DNA of 64,000 nucleotides from an uncultured Verrucomicrobiales bacterium (GTDB taxonomy: Bacteria; Verrucomicrobiota; Verrucomicrobiia; Verrucomicrobiales; Akkermansiaceae), in assembly GCA_949373085.1 (NCBI GenBank), contig CASICJ010000002.1, positions 124,001-188,000 on the forward strand. The letters run 5' to 3'. Every line of letters begins with the position of its first letter. Within the stretch, counting starts at the first letter, position 1. Below the pieces are notes generated by a model, which saw nothing but the letters and a program-made list of their open reading frames with translations, ran no database searches and was not told the origin of the DNA. The position numbers and the translations under genes were made by a program. Shown here one piece after another: positions 52,305 through 61,408 of this stretch.

Positions 52305-53827
52305 CTACTGTCATCGTCATCGCAATTTACCTAGGCCTTCTTCTCGGGCTCGCTCTCTTTGCCAAGACCCTCTTCCGGGGCACGCCAAAAGACTACTTCG
52401 TCGCCAGCCACTCGATCGGCCCCTTCATGTTGCTGATGTCGGTTTTTGGAACTACCATGACTGCCTTTGCTCTCGTTGGATCGACCGGTAAGGCCTTTGG
52501 AACCGGAATTGGAACCTACGGACTGATGGCTTCATCATCAGGGCTCATCCACGCTGCTTGCTTCCTGTTCATCGGCATCAAACTTTGGGCGATCGGAAAG
52601 CGCTACGGCTATGTTACCCAAATACAGTACTTTCGCGCCCGCTTTGAGTCCAAGGCTTTCGGATACCTACTTTTCCCAATCCTCGTTCTTCTCGTCATCC
52701 CCTACCTTCTCATCGGAATTATCGGGGCTGCCAAGACAATCGAGGGCGTGACCAAAGCTAAAGTAAAGCCCAGTGGTGACCTCATCGCTCCCGGAGTATT
52801 CCCAGAATGGACTGACAACGGAGCCATTCCTCCCTGGTTTACTGGACTCGTCATTTGTATCGTAGTCCTAACTTATATCTTTGCGGGTGGATCTCGGGCT
52901 GCCGCTTGGGCCAACACCTTTCAGACGATCGTCTTTATGATTATGGGCGTTCTTGCTTTCTATCTTATCTCAGGTGAACTCGGCGGAGTTGGAGCTGCTA
53001 TTGAGCAGGCAAAGGATACCCACAAAGTCCGAACGGTCGATGGAACGGTGGGAGTCTCGCAACTTACTTTTTTAACCTATATGTTTATCCCGCTCAGTGT
53101 AGGAATGTTTCCTCACCTTTTCCAGCACTGGCTTACCGCTAAGAGCGCCAAGAGCTTCAAGCTTACCGTGGTGGCCCATCCCATTTGTATTGCCATCGTT
53201 TGGGTTCCTTGTGTCCTCATCGGTATTTGGGCCAGCGGCCAACTCGATTCTGGAGCTAATCCCGCTTCCATTCTTTCCATCATGGTTTCCAAGCTCGTCG
53301 CAGACCCGCTCATTGTCGGCCTCGTTACTGCCGGGATTCTCGCAGCCATTATGTCCTCGCTCGACTCACAATTCCTCTGCCTCGGCACAATGTTTACGAA
53401 CGATATTATGCTGCACGATTCGAAAAAAACCTACACTGACAAACAAATACTGCTCATGGCACGCGGATTCATCGTAGCGATTGTTATCGTAATTTATGTT
53501 ATCTCGCTGATCCTTCTTCAGCAGGAAAAACAATTCATCTTCGGTCTTGCCGTATGGAGCTTCTCTGGATTTGCAGCCCTGACCCCTCTCGTGATTGCTG
53601 CTCTTTACTGGAAGCGTTCTACAAAAACTGGTGCCTACGCCTGTGTCATAGCAGTCTTTGTAAGCTGGCTCATCTTCTTCTCCATGTCAGGATTTGGAGG
53701 GGAGCTTCACATCTTGGGTGGAGTGACTCCAGCCGCTATCATGTGGTTCATCGGCGCGACCGCCATGATTATTGGCTCGCTCCTTTCACAACCACCTAGC
53801 GAAAAGACCCTCACCAAGTTTTTTTAG
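52301..53827 (+). CDS. Sodium:solute symporter (SSS family)
   Basis: A 508-residue polytopic protein with about 13 membrane helices. Family landmarks: GTPKDYFVASHSIGPFMLLM at the start, TIEGVTKAK loop, AGGSRAAAWANTFQ (the SSS core, usually GGL.AV...D), VGMFPHLFQHWLTAKSA and AIMSSLDSQFLCLGTMFTND, which holds the Na2-site-type S-S-D. Such transporters import sugars, organic acids or amino acids with Na+. Substrate unknown. Confidence 0.92.
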   Translation: MTTVIVIAIYLGLLLGLALFAKTLFRGTPKDYFVASHSIGPFMLLMSVFGTTMTAFALVGSTGKAFGTGIGTYGLMASSSGLIHAACFLFIGIKLWAIGKRYGYVTQIQYFRARFESKAFGYLLFPILVLLVIPYLLIGIIGAAKTIEGVTKAKVKPSGDLIAPGVFPEWTDNGAIPPWFTGLVICIVVLTYIFAGGSRAAAWANTFQTIVFMIMGVLAFYLISGELGGVGAAIEQAKDTHKVRTVDGTVGVSQLTFLTYMFIPLSVGMFPHLFQHWLTAKSAKSFKLTVVAHPICIAIVWVPCVLIGIWASGQLDSGANPASILSIMVSKLVADPLIVGLVTAGILAAIMSSLDSQFLCLGTMFTNDIMLHDSKKTYTDKQILLMARGFIVAIVIVIYVISLILLQQEKQFIFGLAVWSFSGFAALTPLVIAALYWKRSTKTGAYACVIAVFVSWLIFFSMSGFGGELHILGGVTPAAIMWFIGATAMIIGSLLSQPPSEKTLTKFF

Positions 53828-53858
53828 ACGACAGTTAGACTTACTCGTAAATCATCTC

Positions 53859-53886
53859 AACCCCGGGGAATACCCCGGGGTTTTTT
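53859..53886 (+). terminator. Rho-independent terminator after the symporter
   Basis: AACCCCGGGG AATA CCCCGGGGTT is a perfect ten-pair stem followed by a run of six Ts, 32 bases after the symporter stop. It is the strongest terminator in the window. Confidence 0.95.
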
Positions 53887-54082
53887 CTTGGTTCGATCCA
53901 ATTGCTTCCTGACCTCAATTCCCCAGATCACCAAAACCCGATTTATCTGCTCTTCTTTGTGAGCTTTGCGGCCCCAACGCTCGAATGACATAGCCTCGGA
54001 AAATTCCAAGTTACATCCTTTCCCTGAGGCTCCCTAACAGCTAAACACCCGCCTCGCGAGATCGTATTCCTTCTGCAAATCA

Positions 54083-55075
54083 ATGACCTCTGACAAAACT
54101 TCTCATACCAAGACCGCGACCTATTTGGCGGACATCCGTGAACGTGTTGGACGAATCGTCGTCGGTCAGGACGTGGTCGTTGAGCGCACCCTTATTGCCC
54201 TCCTGACCTCTGGCCACCTCCTTCTGGAGGGAATGCCCGGGCTCGCCAAGACTCTCCTCGTCAACACAATCTCTAAGGCGCTCCACCTCGACTTCCGTCG
54301 AGTCCAATTCACGATTGACCTTCTCCCATCCGATATCCTCGGCACAGAAATTCTCGACGAAAAATCTGGCGAATTTCGCACTCATCAAGGCCCTATCTTT
54401 ACAAATCTTCTTCTCACAGACGAGATCAACCGAGCCGCTCCCAAAGTCCAGGGCGCTCTTCTTGAATCCATGCAAGAGCGAAAGGTCACCCTTGGTGCAG
54501 AAACCTTCTCGCTTCCCACACCGTTCCTCGTGATCGCAACGCAGAACCCGATCGAGCAATCAGGAACTTTCGAACTCCCCGAAGCTCAGCTTGACCGCTT
54601 CATGCTCTGCCACCGACTCGGCTACCCGAAACCCGAGGAAGAAGAAGAAATTCTTCGTCGAAACCTCAAACTTGGCGTTGAAAAGAAGGGGGAAGGAGCT
54701 GTCGCTCGAACCGAATTTGACCTCGTCACCGACAATGCTGTTGGTACGCCGCAAGATCTAGTCGACGCGATGGAAGCGACCCACGAAATTCATGTCAGCG
54801 AAGTCTTGTTGAAACATGTCGTAGATATCGTGGAGCGTACTCGGAATCACCCCGACCTCGAAATGGGCTGCTCGCCTCGTGCCGGCATTTCTCTTCTTAA
54901 AGCCTCGCGTGCTCGCGCTCTCATTCAAGGCCGTAACTATGCCATACCCGAAGATATTTTCGCTCTTGCGGAAGACGTCTGCCTCCATCGAATTCGCCTC
55001 TCCTATGAGGCCCTTGCTGAAGGAAAAACACCCCAAGCTGTCCTTCAGAAAATCCTCAACGATTCAATTTCGTAG
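54083..55075 (+). CDS. MoxR-type AAA+ ATPase
   Basis: A 330-residue AAA+ ATPase of the MoxR group, which typically works as a chaperone with VWA-domain proteins of the same operon. Walker A is GMPGLAKT (50-57), Walker B LLLTDEINRA (109-118), sensor 1 VIATQNPIEQSGTFELPEAQ, and sensor 2 in the lid. The following five genes are DUF58, a DUF4381-like protein and two VWA proteins, the standard MoxR/Bat arrangement. It probably helps assemble an envelope complex. Confidence 0.93.
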   Translation: MTSDKTSHTKTATYLADIRERVGRIVVGQDVVVERTLIALLTSGHLLLEGMPGLAKTLLVNTISKALHLDFRRVQFTIDLLPSDILGTEILDEKSGEFRTHQGPIFTNLLLTDEINRAAPKVQGALLESMQERKVTLGAETFSLPTPFLVIATQNPIEQSGTFELPEAQLDRFMLCHRLGYPKPEEEEEILRRNLKLGVEKKGEGAVARTEFDLVTDNAVGTPQDLVDAMEATHEIHVSEVLLKHVVDIVERTRNHPDLEMGCSPRAGISLLKASRARALIQGRNYAIPEDIFALAEDVCLHRIRLSYEALAEGKTPQAVLQKILNDSIS

Positions 55076-55126
55076 TCAGAGGCGCTGATTTTTAATCCGC
55101 ACTCCAACATCACGTTTGGCTTTCCA

Positions 55127-55981
55127 ATGCCCCTCCTCACCGACCAGCAAACTAAGCCGCTCGATTCCCGCCAGTTCCTGCTTGCCGTAAAACGACTTGC
55201 CGACTCATTGTCGTATGGCACAGACCGGTCCCCCTTTCTTGGTCAAGGTCTTGAATATATGCAATCGCGCCAGTATGTTCCCGGTGATCCGGTCAAATCG
55301 ATCGATTGGCGCATCACCGCCCGCACTGGCAAAGTCCACGTTAAGGAATACGAATCGCCTAAGTCCCTTCCGGTGTGGTTCATCGTCGACACCTCAGCAT
55401 CAATGGCTTTGTCATCAATCAAAGTCTCTAAGTACCAAATCGCCGCCCAAATCGCAGGCGGACTCGCGCTTGCCTCTATCGACCGCGTTTCGCCCGTAGG
55501 CATCCTTGGAGCAGGTTCACGCGACCTCAATATAAAACCTTCGCTCTCCCGCGAAACCATTCTGCAGTGGCTTCACGAACTCCGAGCCTACCAATTTAAC
55601 GAACCCACTTGCTTAGGTGAAAAGCTCATCGCGCTTAATCCGTCACTTGGCGAAAGCTCACTAATATTCGTGCTTTCTGATCTACACGATCCTAGCGCGA
55701 TACCAGCCCTTAAATTACTAGGACATCGCCATGACATTGTCGTTATCCCGCTTCGTGATCCAGCCGAAGACTCTATTCCGGGAGCAGGCTTCATTCGCGG
55801 ACGCGAAGTCGAGACCGGACACGAAGCTACCCTTTCGGCTAAGAGGCAATTCACCTCTCTGGAAGCTCTTACCACCAATCTCAAAAAATCCTCGCTCGAT
55901 CATTTCCCCATTCGTACTGACCAACCATTCTTGGCTTCTCTTCGCCTCTTCCTTCAATCTCGAAACCTTCTCTCACGATGA
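55127..55981 (+). CDS. DUF58-domain protein
   Basis: A 284-residue soluble protein. The DUF58 signature is visible: YVPGDPVKSIDWRITARTGK followed by a VWA-like fold (WFIVDTSASMALSS with MIDAS DTSAS, and SLIFVLSDLHDP). DUF58 proteins act with MoxR ATPases. It lies 51 bases after moxR and overlaps the next gene by 4 bases (ATGA). Confidence 0.9.
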   Translation: MPLLTDQQTKPLDSRQFLLAVKRLADSLSYGTDRSPFLGQGLEYMQSRQYVPGDPVKSIDWRITARTGKVHVKEYESPKSLPVWFIVDTSASMALSSIKVSKYQIAAQIAGGLALASIDRVSPVGILGAGSRDLNIKPSLSRETILQWLHELRAYQFNEPTCLGEKLIALNPSLGESSLIFVLSDLHDPSAIPALKLLGHRHDIVVIPLRDPAEDSIPGAGFIRGREVETGHEATLSAKRQFTSLEALTTNLKKSSLDHFPIRTDQPFLASLRLFLQSRNLLSR

Positions 55982-56751
55982 TGAAAGCGCTCTTATTCTT
56001 TCTCATTAGCAGCCTTTGTTCGTTCAGCCAAACCAAGGCCCCTCTTGGGCTTCCCGAAACTCTCGAAGAAATCTATATTCCCGGCCCAAAGGTTGAGGTC
56101 ATCCCCCGAACCAACAACGATTCTCCACTCGTAATTCGAATTCTAAAAATCAAACCTGCAGAGAATGGCTTCCGCTATGACCTAGAAATCTACGCGCTTG
56201 ACCCCGGGACACACCGAATCTCCGAGTTTCTGCACTACGCAACTGACCGCAGCCCGGTCCAGTCCTTGGACGCCACCTTCGAAGTCACGACCACTCACCC
56301 GCTCGACACTCTTCCGAAACCTTCCGATCCTGAACCTGTCGAACTCGAAAAGCTCGGTGGCTATAAAAACCTCATCATCGTCCTCGGAATCTTTTGGCTG
56401 TTGATCTTTCTAGCCATCATCTTCTACCGCAAAAAATATGGGACCGACTTGGTCGTGGAAAAACCACTCCCGACCCTGCACGAAAAACTTCAAGTGCTTG
56501 TCTCCGTAGCATCGCAAGGCGAAATAAACGACCAACAGCAAGCCAATCTCGAACGACTCATCCTCGGCCACTGGAAGGAGCAGATCCCTGAAATTGACTC
56601 CCTCACCCCCGCAAGAGCGCTCGTTGAACTCCGTAGTCATCCGGAAGCTTCACCTCTCATCTTGAAGCTTGAGGAATGGCTTCACGCTCCCAACACAAAA
56701 CTTTCCCGCGAAGAATTCCTCCCCCTTCTCTCTCCCTACGTGGAGAAGTAA
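55978..56751 (+). CDS. DUF4381-like membrane protein of the MoxR/VWA operon
   Basis: A 257-residue protein with a signal peptide (LLFFLISSLCSFSQTK), a periplasmic beta-rich part (about 20-125) and one membrane helix (LIIVLGIFWLLIFLAIIFY, about 130-148), then a cytoplasmic helical part starting PLPTLHEKLQVLVSVA. It corresponds to the DUF4381 protein found between DUF58 and VWA genes in these operons; the assignment is by position and topology rather than by motif. Overlaps DUF58; 36 bases precede the first VWA gene. Confidence 0.7.
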   Translation: MMKALLFFLISSLCSFSQTKAPLGLPETLEEIYIPGPKVEVIPRTNNDSPLVIRILKIKPAENGFRYDLEIYALDPGTHRISEFLHYATDRSPVQSLDATFEVTTTHPLDTLPKPSDPEPVELEKLGGYKNLIIVLGIFWLLIFLAIIFYRKKYGTDLVVEKPLPTLHEKLQVLVSVASQGEINDQQQANLERLILGHWKEQIPEIDSLTPARALVELRSHPEASPLILKLEEWLHAPNTKLSREEFLPLLSPYVEK

Positions 56752-56787
56752 TCGTTCAAGTCTCACAGTTAGGATTTCAAATTTTTA

Positions 56788-57705
56788 ATGTCTTTCGCCC
56801 ACCCCATAGTTCTCATCGCACTTGCGATTCCGATCCTTCTGATCGTTTTCCAATGGATCACGCGAACGCGAGCTCTTCCACTTCCATTCGACCACCAAAA
56901 AATGGCGGACCGCAGATGGCTGGGTGTGCTCCTGAATTCCGTCAACACTTTGCCTTATCTCATCTTGGCAACGCTCATTCTCATCGCTGCTGGACCACGA
57001 GCCTTCGAAAGACCCAAGTCAGAACGCGAACTCACCAACATTCTCTTCTGCCTCGATGTCTCCGGCTCTATGGTCGCGAAATTTGGCGCGGGTGATCGCT
57101 ATGATGCAGCAATGGGGTCACTTAATGAATTTCTCGACTATCGGGACGGCGATGCCTTTTCACTCATGGTCTTCGGGGGCGATAACCTCCGCTGGGTTCC
57201 GCTCACCACGGACGTCTCAGCCTTCCGAAATGCCCCTGCTTTCCTTCACCCAAGTAAGCTTCCACCCTGGTTTAACGGCGGGACTTTCATCGGCAAAGCC
57301 CTCAAACAAGGACAGAAAGAACTCCTCGCCTCGGAGAGTGGTGACCGCATGATCATTCTACTTTCGGATGGCGCTAGCTTTGATCTTTCGAATGGTAACG
57401 ACGTTAAAATCGCTCGTGAACTCGCAGAAAATAATATTACCGTTTATGCCATCCATATCGGAGGAGGAGCACCTCCAGCCGAGGTTTCCGTAGTTGCCTC
57501 GATTACTGGAGGAGAAACCTTTGCTGCCGGTGACCCAGATGCCCTAAAGGCCGTCTTCCAACGGATCGATGAAATGGCGCAAGCTTCCCTTGTTCGACTC
57601 ACGCCTGATCCCGTCGACAATTATAAGCCTTACGTCATCACAGCTCTCTCTCTTGCCGGGCTTTACCTCCTCACTCTCTTCGGACTTCGCTACACTCCTT
57701 GGTAA
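56788..57705 (+). CDS. VWA-domain membrane protein (BatA-like)
   Basis: A 305-residue protein with two N-terminal membrane helices (IVLIALAIPILLIVFQW; YLILATLILIAAG), a von Willebrand A domain and a C-terminal helix. The metal-ion-dependent adhesion site is DVSGS at 90-94 with a later GTFIGKAL Thr and LSDGAS. This is the BatA-type organisation: domain facing the periplasm, binding partners via a divalent metal. The next gene starts in its stop codon (TAATG). Confidence 0.9.
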   Translation: MSFAHPIVLIALAIPILLIVFQWITRTRALPLPFDHQKMADRRWLGVLLNSVNTLPYLILATLILIAAGPRAFERPKSERELTNILFCLDVSGSMVAKFGAGDRYDAAMGSLNEFLDYRDGDAFSLMVFGGDNLRWVPLTTDVSAFRNAPAFLHPSKLPPWFNGGTFIGKALKQGQKELLASESGDRMIILLSDGASFDLSNGNDVKIARELAENNITVYAIHIGGGAPPAEVSVVASITGGETFAAGDPDALKAVFQRIDEMAQASLVRLTPDPVDNYKPYVITALSLAGLYLLTLFGLRYTPW

Positions 57706-58670
57706 TGTTCTTTCCCATTCTTGTCGCCGCAACCACCGCCGTCCTCGCGACTGGTGCGGAGGTGCTTCACTCCATGCGGATCAGGAAGGTTCGTCACCTC
57801 GCTTTTGGAACCACTGGAGGCTTCTCAGCACTCACCATTCTGGCCCCCATCCTGAGAGTCCTTTTCCTCGGCGGCCTAGCTTGGGCGCTCACCACACTCT
57901 ACTTACTGGAACCAAAAGCACATCGTTCTGAGGTCAAAGAGATTGAGGCGAAGGAACGACGCCACCTTCTCCTTGTGCTCGATGTTTCTCCATCGATGAA
58001 ACTAAAGGACTCCGGAGAAGATTCCGGCCTAACCCGAACTCAACGTAGCTCTAAACTCGTTCAGTCACTGCTGAAACGCACTACCGACGACAAACTCCAC
58101 ATCACCATGGTTGCGGTTTACAATGGCGCAAAACCAGTCGTCCAAGAAAGTCGTGATCTTGAAGTCATCCTTAACTTTCTCGACGGCATGGATATGTCCT
58201 CAGTTTTTCCAGTAGGAAAAACTCGTCTCTTTGACGGGCTTGAGGAAGCCGCTAAAATCGCACGCGAGTGGCCATCAAATTCCGCCACCCTTCTTCTAGT
58301 CAGCGATGGCGACACGGTGCCCGCAACCGGAATGCCGAAGATGCCCCCGTCGATCGACGGTGTTCTTGTGATGGGTGTGGGTAACCCAACCAAAGGCTCT
58401 ATGATTGACGGTCGGCAGTCGCGCCAAGACGTTGGAGCCCTGCAGCAAATCGCATCTCGTCTGGGTGGTCAATATCATGACGGTAACATGCGGCATGTGC
58501 CTAGCTCCGTGCTAGATGGTCTAAGCTCGCTAAAAACCGATGAGGGAAATTTCAAACTCACTCTTCGCGAATATGCACTCATAACCGGAGTCAGTTCAGC
58601 ACTCGGCCTCGCCATCCTTCCCCTCCTACTCTACTTCTTCGCATCTCCCTTTAAGCCCGGTCCCTCATAG
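57705..58670 (+). CDS. Second VWA-domain membrane protein (BatB-like)
   Basis: 321 residues from ATG 57705, the start that shares its first base with the stop of the preceding gene; the track begins two codons earlier at TTG. N-terminal helix, a VWA domain with MIDAS DVSPS (93-97) and LLLVSDGDT, and a C-terminal helix (SALGLAILPLLLYFFASPF). A paralogue of the preceding gene with low identity. Last clear member of the MoxR operon on this strand. Confidence 0.88.
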   Translation: MFFPILVAATTAVLATGAEVLHSMRIRKVRHLAFGTTGGFSALTILAPILRVLFLGGLAWALTTLYLLEPKAHRSEVKEIEAKERRHLLLVLDVSPSMKLKDSGEDSGLTRTQRSSKLVQSLLKRTTDDKLHITMVAVYNGAKPVVQESRDLEVILNFLDGMDMSSVFPVGKTRLFDGLEEAAKIAREWPSNSATLLLVSDGDTVPATGMPKMPPSIDGVLVMGVGNPTKGSMIDGRQSRQDVGALQQIASRLGGQYHDGNMRHVPSSVLDGLSSLKTDEGNFKLTLREYALITGVSSALGLAILPLLLYFFASPFKPGPS

Positions 58671-58676
58671 CCAGAC

Positions 58677-59813
58677 TCACTTGGGAAACTTTACTTTTTG
58701 ATTTGGTTTTAAAAGCCCCTCGGGAGCTGGGTGGTCTTTTCCAAAAACAAAGAGGGTGCTTGGATCAATTAAATCGACTTTTAATTCATCCGCCATTTTC
58801 CGGTCCAACTGAAACTGTTCCGCCACAAAGTCATAAAGACCCATTCTCTTTGACTTTCCATAGTCATGCTTCTCCTCAGGGAGGTGGATATTCTTCACCT
58901 TTTCTTCCTTACCGTAAAGTTGATAGATCTTCTGAAGGAATGGATATTCTAGCGTCGCGCTATGTTTGGTCCAGTCGGCACCATTTGAAATAATTAACTG
59001 CGGCTTGGGAGCAAACAACGCTGCGATCTCGGCATTATTTGTGACATGCGTTTCCCGAACGTGAATCGGCAAACCACTTTCACATTGGCACCCGCCGAAA
59101 AAATGGCAGGACACCATGACACACGGCGCTGAAAGAGTGATACGATCATCCAGGGCCGCAATCAAAAACGACTGCGTTCCACCGCCCGAAGCTCCCGTCA
59201 CACCCACCCGTTTCCGATCAGCACCCGGCAACTTAAGCAAATAATCAAGAGCTCTAACCGAATTCCAAGTTTGCAATGCCATCACTTGAGGATCCCAGCG
59301 GTGCTTCCATCCCATTCGTTTCGAGTCACCATAACCAACCATCTCATAAGCAAAGATCCCGCAACCCATGCGCGCCAATGCACCACAGCGATATTGCATC
59401 TCATCGCGGTGTCTCCCGTGATGATGAAGATCGTCTTTCGACCAATGTCCGTGGGGACAAAGAAAGACCGGCATCTCATCGACGGTACTTTTGGGCAGAT
59501 AAAGATTACCGCACAAAAAGTATCCGGGAATCGTTTCAATCCCGACATTTTCGACCGTATATCCATCTCGCTCAACTTTCGAATGTCGAACAATCCGCAT
59601 CTTGGTTTTTTTTGGCCATTTCTTAAAACCTATCCCATCCCGGATGCCACCTCGGACCAACTCGCGTCTCGCCTGCCAACTCTCCTGATCCTTGGCTATA
59701 TCCAAAATATTTTCTAGCTCCTCTCGACCCTCGTCAGAAGTTCGGAACTGCCCCACCCGCAATTCACCCCACAACAGTCCAATTGAACAAAAAACAACTC
59801 CTAGCCATTTCAT
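58677..59813 (-). CDS. Secreted alpha/beta-hydrolase esterase (acetylxylan-esterase-like)
   Basis: A 378-residue protein with signal peptide (LGVVFCSIGLLWGELRV). The hydrolase core has FLCPHGHWSKDD (oxyanion), GVTGASGGGTQSF (nucleophile Ser in GASGGG), and LPEEKHDYGKSKR with the likely catalytic His. The pattern belongs to the acetylxylan esterase/dienelactone hydrolase-like group, related to large secreted PVC esterases that remove ester groups from polysaccharides. Convergent with the MoxR operon. Confidence 0.8.
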   Translation of the reverse strand: MKWLGVVFCSIGLLWGELRVGQFRTSDEGREELENILDIAKDQESWQARRELVRGGIRDGIGFKKWPKKTKMRIVRHSKVERDGYTVENVGIETIPGYFLCGNLYLPKSTVDEMPVFLCPHGHWSKDDLHHHGRHRDEMQYRCGALARMGCGIFAYEMVGYGDSKRMGWKHRWDPQVMALQTWNSVRALDYLLKLPGADRKRVGVTGASGGGTQSFLIAALDDRITLSAPCVMVSCHFFGGCQCESGLPIHVRETHVTNNAEIAALFAPKPQLIISNGADWTKHSATLEYPFLQKIYQLYGKEEKVKNIHLPEEKHDYGKSKRMGLYDFVAEQFQLDRKMADELKVDLIDPSTLFVFGKDHPAPEGLLKPNQKVKFPK

Positions 59814-60010
59814 AGCGATGATTATAACTATTTATTCCCAACAAATCCAAATAGATTTTCACCTCAGGGGCAAACGGAACTCTGATTCCTTAATCCAATT
59901 CCGGGGCGATCGAACCAAAAACCGGCACCGAATCACTTTACGCACTACCATTTCAAGAGCCCAAAGTAATCTCCTCCTTGCCACAAAGTTAATTGGCCCG
60001 AGGATCAGGC

Positions 60011-60631
60011 ATGTTAATCTCAACTGAGAAATTGGAAGGGATGGCCAAGCTGACTCGCGTCCAACTTGCCACCTCTCTTCCTGGTCCAAAACCAATCTGT
60101 CTCGTCGGAACCCGTTCCACTGCCGGGATCTCTAATCTCGCACCATTTTCAAGTATCACTCATCTTGGATCCAACCCGATTCTTATCGGAATGGTGACCC
60201 GTCCCGACACTGTTGATCGACATACTTTGAAAAATATTCTCGCAACGCGGGAATGGAGCCTCAACCACATCACTGCCGGAATCTTGGAGAAAGCCCACCA
60301 ATGTTCGGCTCGCTACCCCTCAGGAATCTCTGAGTTTGATGAAACTGGCCTAACCGAAAGCTACCAGCCAAATTTTGACACCCCCTTTGTCAAAGAGAGC
60401 CCACTTCAGATCGGACTCACTCTCGAGGAGATCATCGATATCCCTTCAAACAACACCAAGCTTATCGTGGGAAGAGTCAAATTCGTTAATCTGCCAGATC
60501 ATACCATCAGCGAAGATGGCTCCATAGACCTTCCCAAGCTTGGCACCGTCGCTTCCACCGCCCTCGACACCTATTTTTCGATTAACGAAATTAGCCGACT
60601 CCCCTACGCCAAGCCGACTTCCTTCCCCTAA
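60011..60631 (+). CDS. Flavin reductase-like protein
   Basis: A 206-residue protein from ATG 60011; the track start (TTG 59993) lies 6 codons upstream. The flavin-reductase split-barrel is recognisable: VGTRSTAGISNLAPFSSITH (flavin phosphate contact), ILIGMVTRPDTVDRHTLKNI, EWSLNHITA. Such enzymes bind FMN or use FAD/FMN as substrate to give reduced flavin to a partner oxygenase. No partner nearby. Diverges from the esterase. Confidence 0.82.
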   Translation: MLISTEKLEGMAKLTRVQLATSLPGPKPICLVGTRSTAGISNLAPFSSITHLGSNPILIGMVTRPDTVDRHTLKNILATREWSLNHITAGILEKAHQCSARYPSGISEFDETGLTESYQPNFDTPFVKESPLQIGLTLEEIIDIPSNNTKLIVGRVKFVNLPDHTISEDGSIDLPKLGTVASTALDTYFSINEISRLPYAKPTSFP

Positions 60632-60691
60632 AAAGGGACCTTTTTCTGAGGGACGAAAAGTGCTATCTCTTTCCTCAGAAATTCGAACTCT

Positions 60692-61378
60692 ATGAGAATT
60701 ATCCTCGCTACCCTTTGGCTCCTCGTTCCCCTTGGCTTTGCCGCGTACCACTACGGCCCTGGACAAGAACAAGTCAAACTTGATCACACCGAAGTGTTCC
60801 TTGCCCAAGCTAGATCCGCTGTCCAAGACAAAAACTGGAACTCCGCCATTGAGTCCTATCAGAAGGCGCTCGCTAAACTTCCTAAAGAGAACAAGGAAAC
60901 TTCGATGCGGATTCAGCTAGAGATCGCCAAGGCTAAGATGCAGAACTCAGGCCTTCCCGAGGCCCGCGAAGACCTAGCCAAGCTCGTTTCACAACTTAAC
61001 GAAGACCCCACCATTTCGTCCGCGCTTAAGGAAGAGACCCTCTCCACTCTTGCCAACGCTCGCTACTACATGACCTACCTCATGAAGCTAGAGGGCCTAC
61101 CTGCCGAGGAATGGGAACCTGAAATCGAAGCCGCCAGACAGGAATACAAGCTCCTCGCACAGACTGGATCCGATAAGGCAAAGCACCTCTCTGATCTGGA
61201 GTCAGCAATCCGCTTAGCTCGTGCCGAACCAACCGAGCTTTACGGCCTACCGATTCCGAGCCAATGACAAGGCTGTAGTTCGGGCGGTCGCCCAAACCCA
61301 AAAGCTAAGCCAGGGAAAAAGCCCCAAGATTCCCGCGGCGCTGGTCAGGGACCACCGGCGGATGGCTCCGGCTCATAG
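60692..61378 (+). CDS. Candidate selenoprotein: secreted helical (TPR-like) protein with in-frame UGA
   Basis: The track ORF ends at TGA 61265 after 191 residues. The protein begins with a signal or anchor helix (IILATLWLLVPLGFAAYHYG) and then TPR-like helices (QARSAVQDKNWNSAIESYQK, LPKENKETSMRIQLEIAKAK). After the TGA the same frame stays open for 36 codons to TAG 61376: QGCSSGGRPNPKAKPG, then a Lys/Pro/Gly-rich tail ending GPPADGSGS. If UGA is translated, residue 192 sits in S-Q-U-Q-G-C, a U-x-x-C motif typical of selenoproteins. A hairpin with GGUC loop follows at once. The full product would be 228 residues. Alternatives: a plain stop, or a Cys codon (TGC/TGT) mutated or miscalled. The next gene starts 30 bases after the TAG. 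Confidence 0.6.
61271..61311 (+). promoter_or_regulatory. Candidate bacterial SECIS hairpin directly after the UGA
   Basis: Counting from the base after UGA, positions 4-7 (GGCU) pair with 41-44 (AGCC), 9-13 (UAGUU) with 36-40 (AGCUA), and 15-18 (GGGC) with 23-26 (GCCC), leaving apical loop GGUC at 19-22. The loop begins 18 bases after the UGA and starts with GG, which fits the published bacterial SECIS rules as I recall them (conserved G in the first two loop bases, loop 16-37 bases from UGA). In the E. coli fdhF element, as I remember its sequence, GGUC occupies the same positions. Bulges are G8 and C14, with A27-A35 in an internal loop. No energy calculation was done. Confidence 0.5.
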
Positions 61379-61408
61379 TCCCCGCATCCACTTCACGATC
61401 CTACCATC

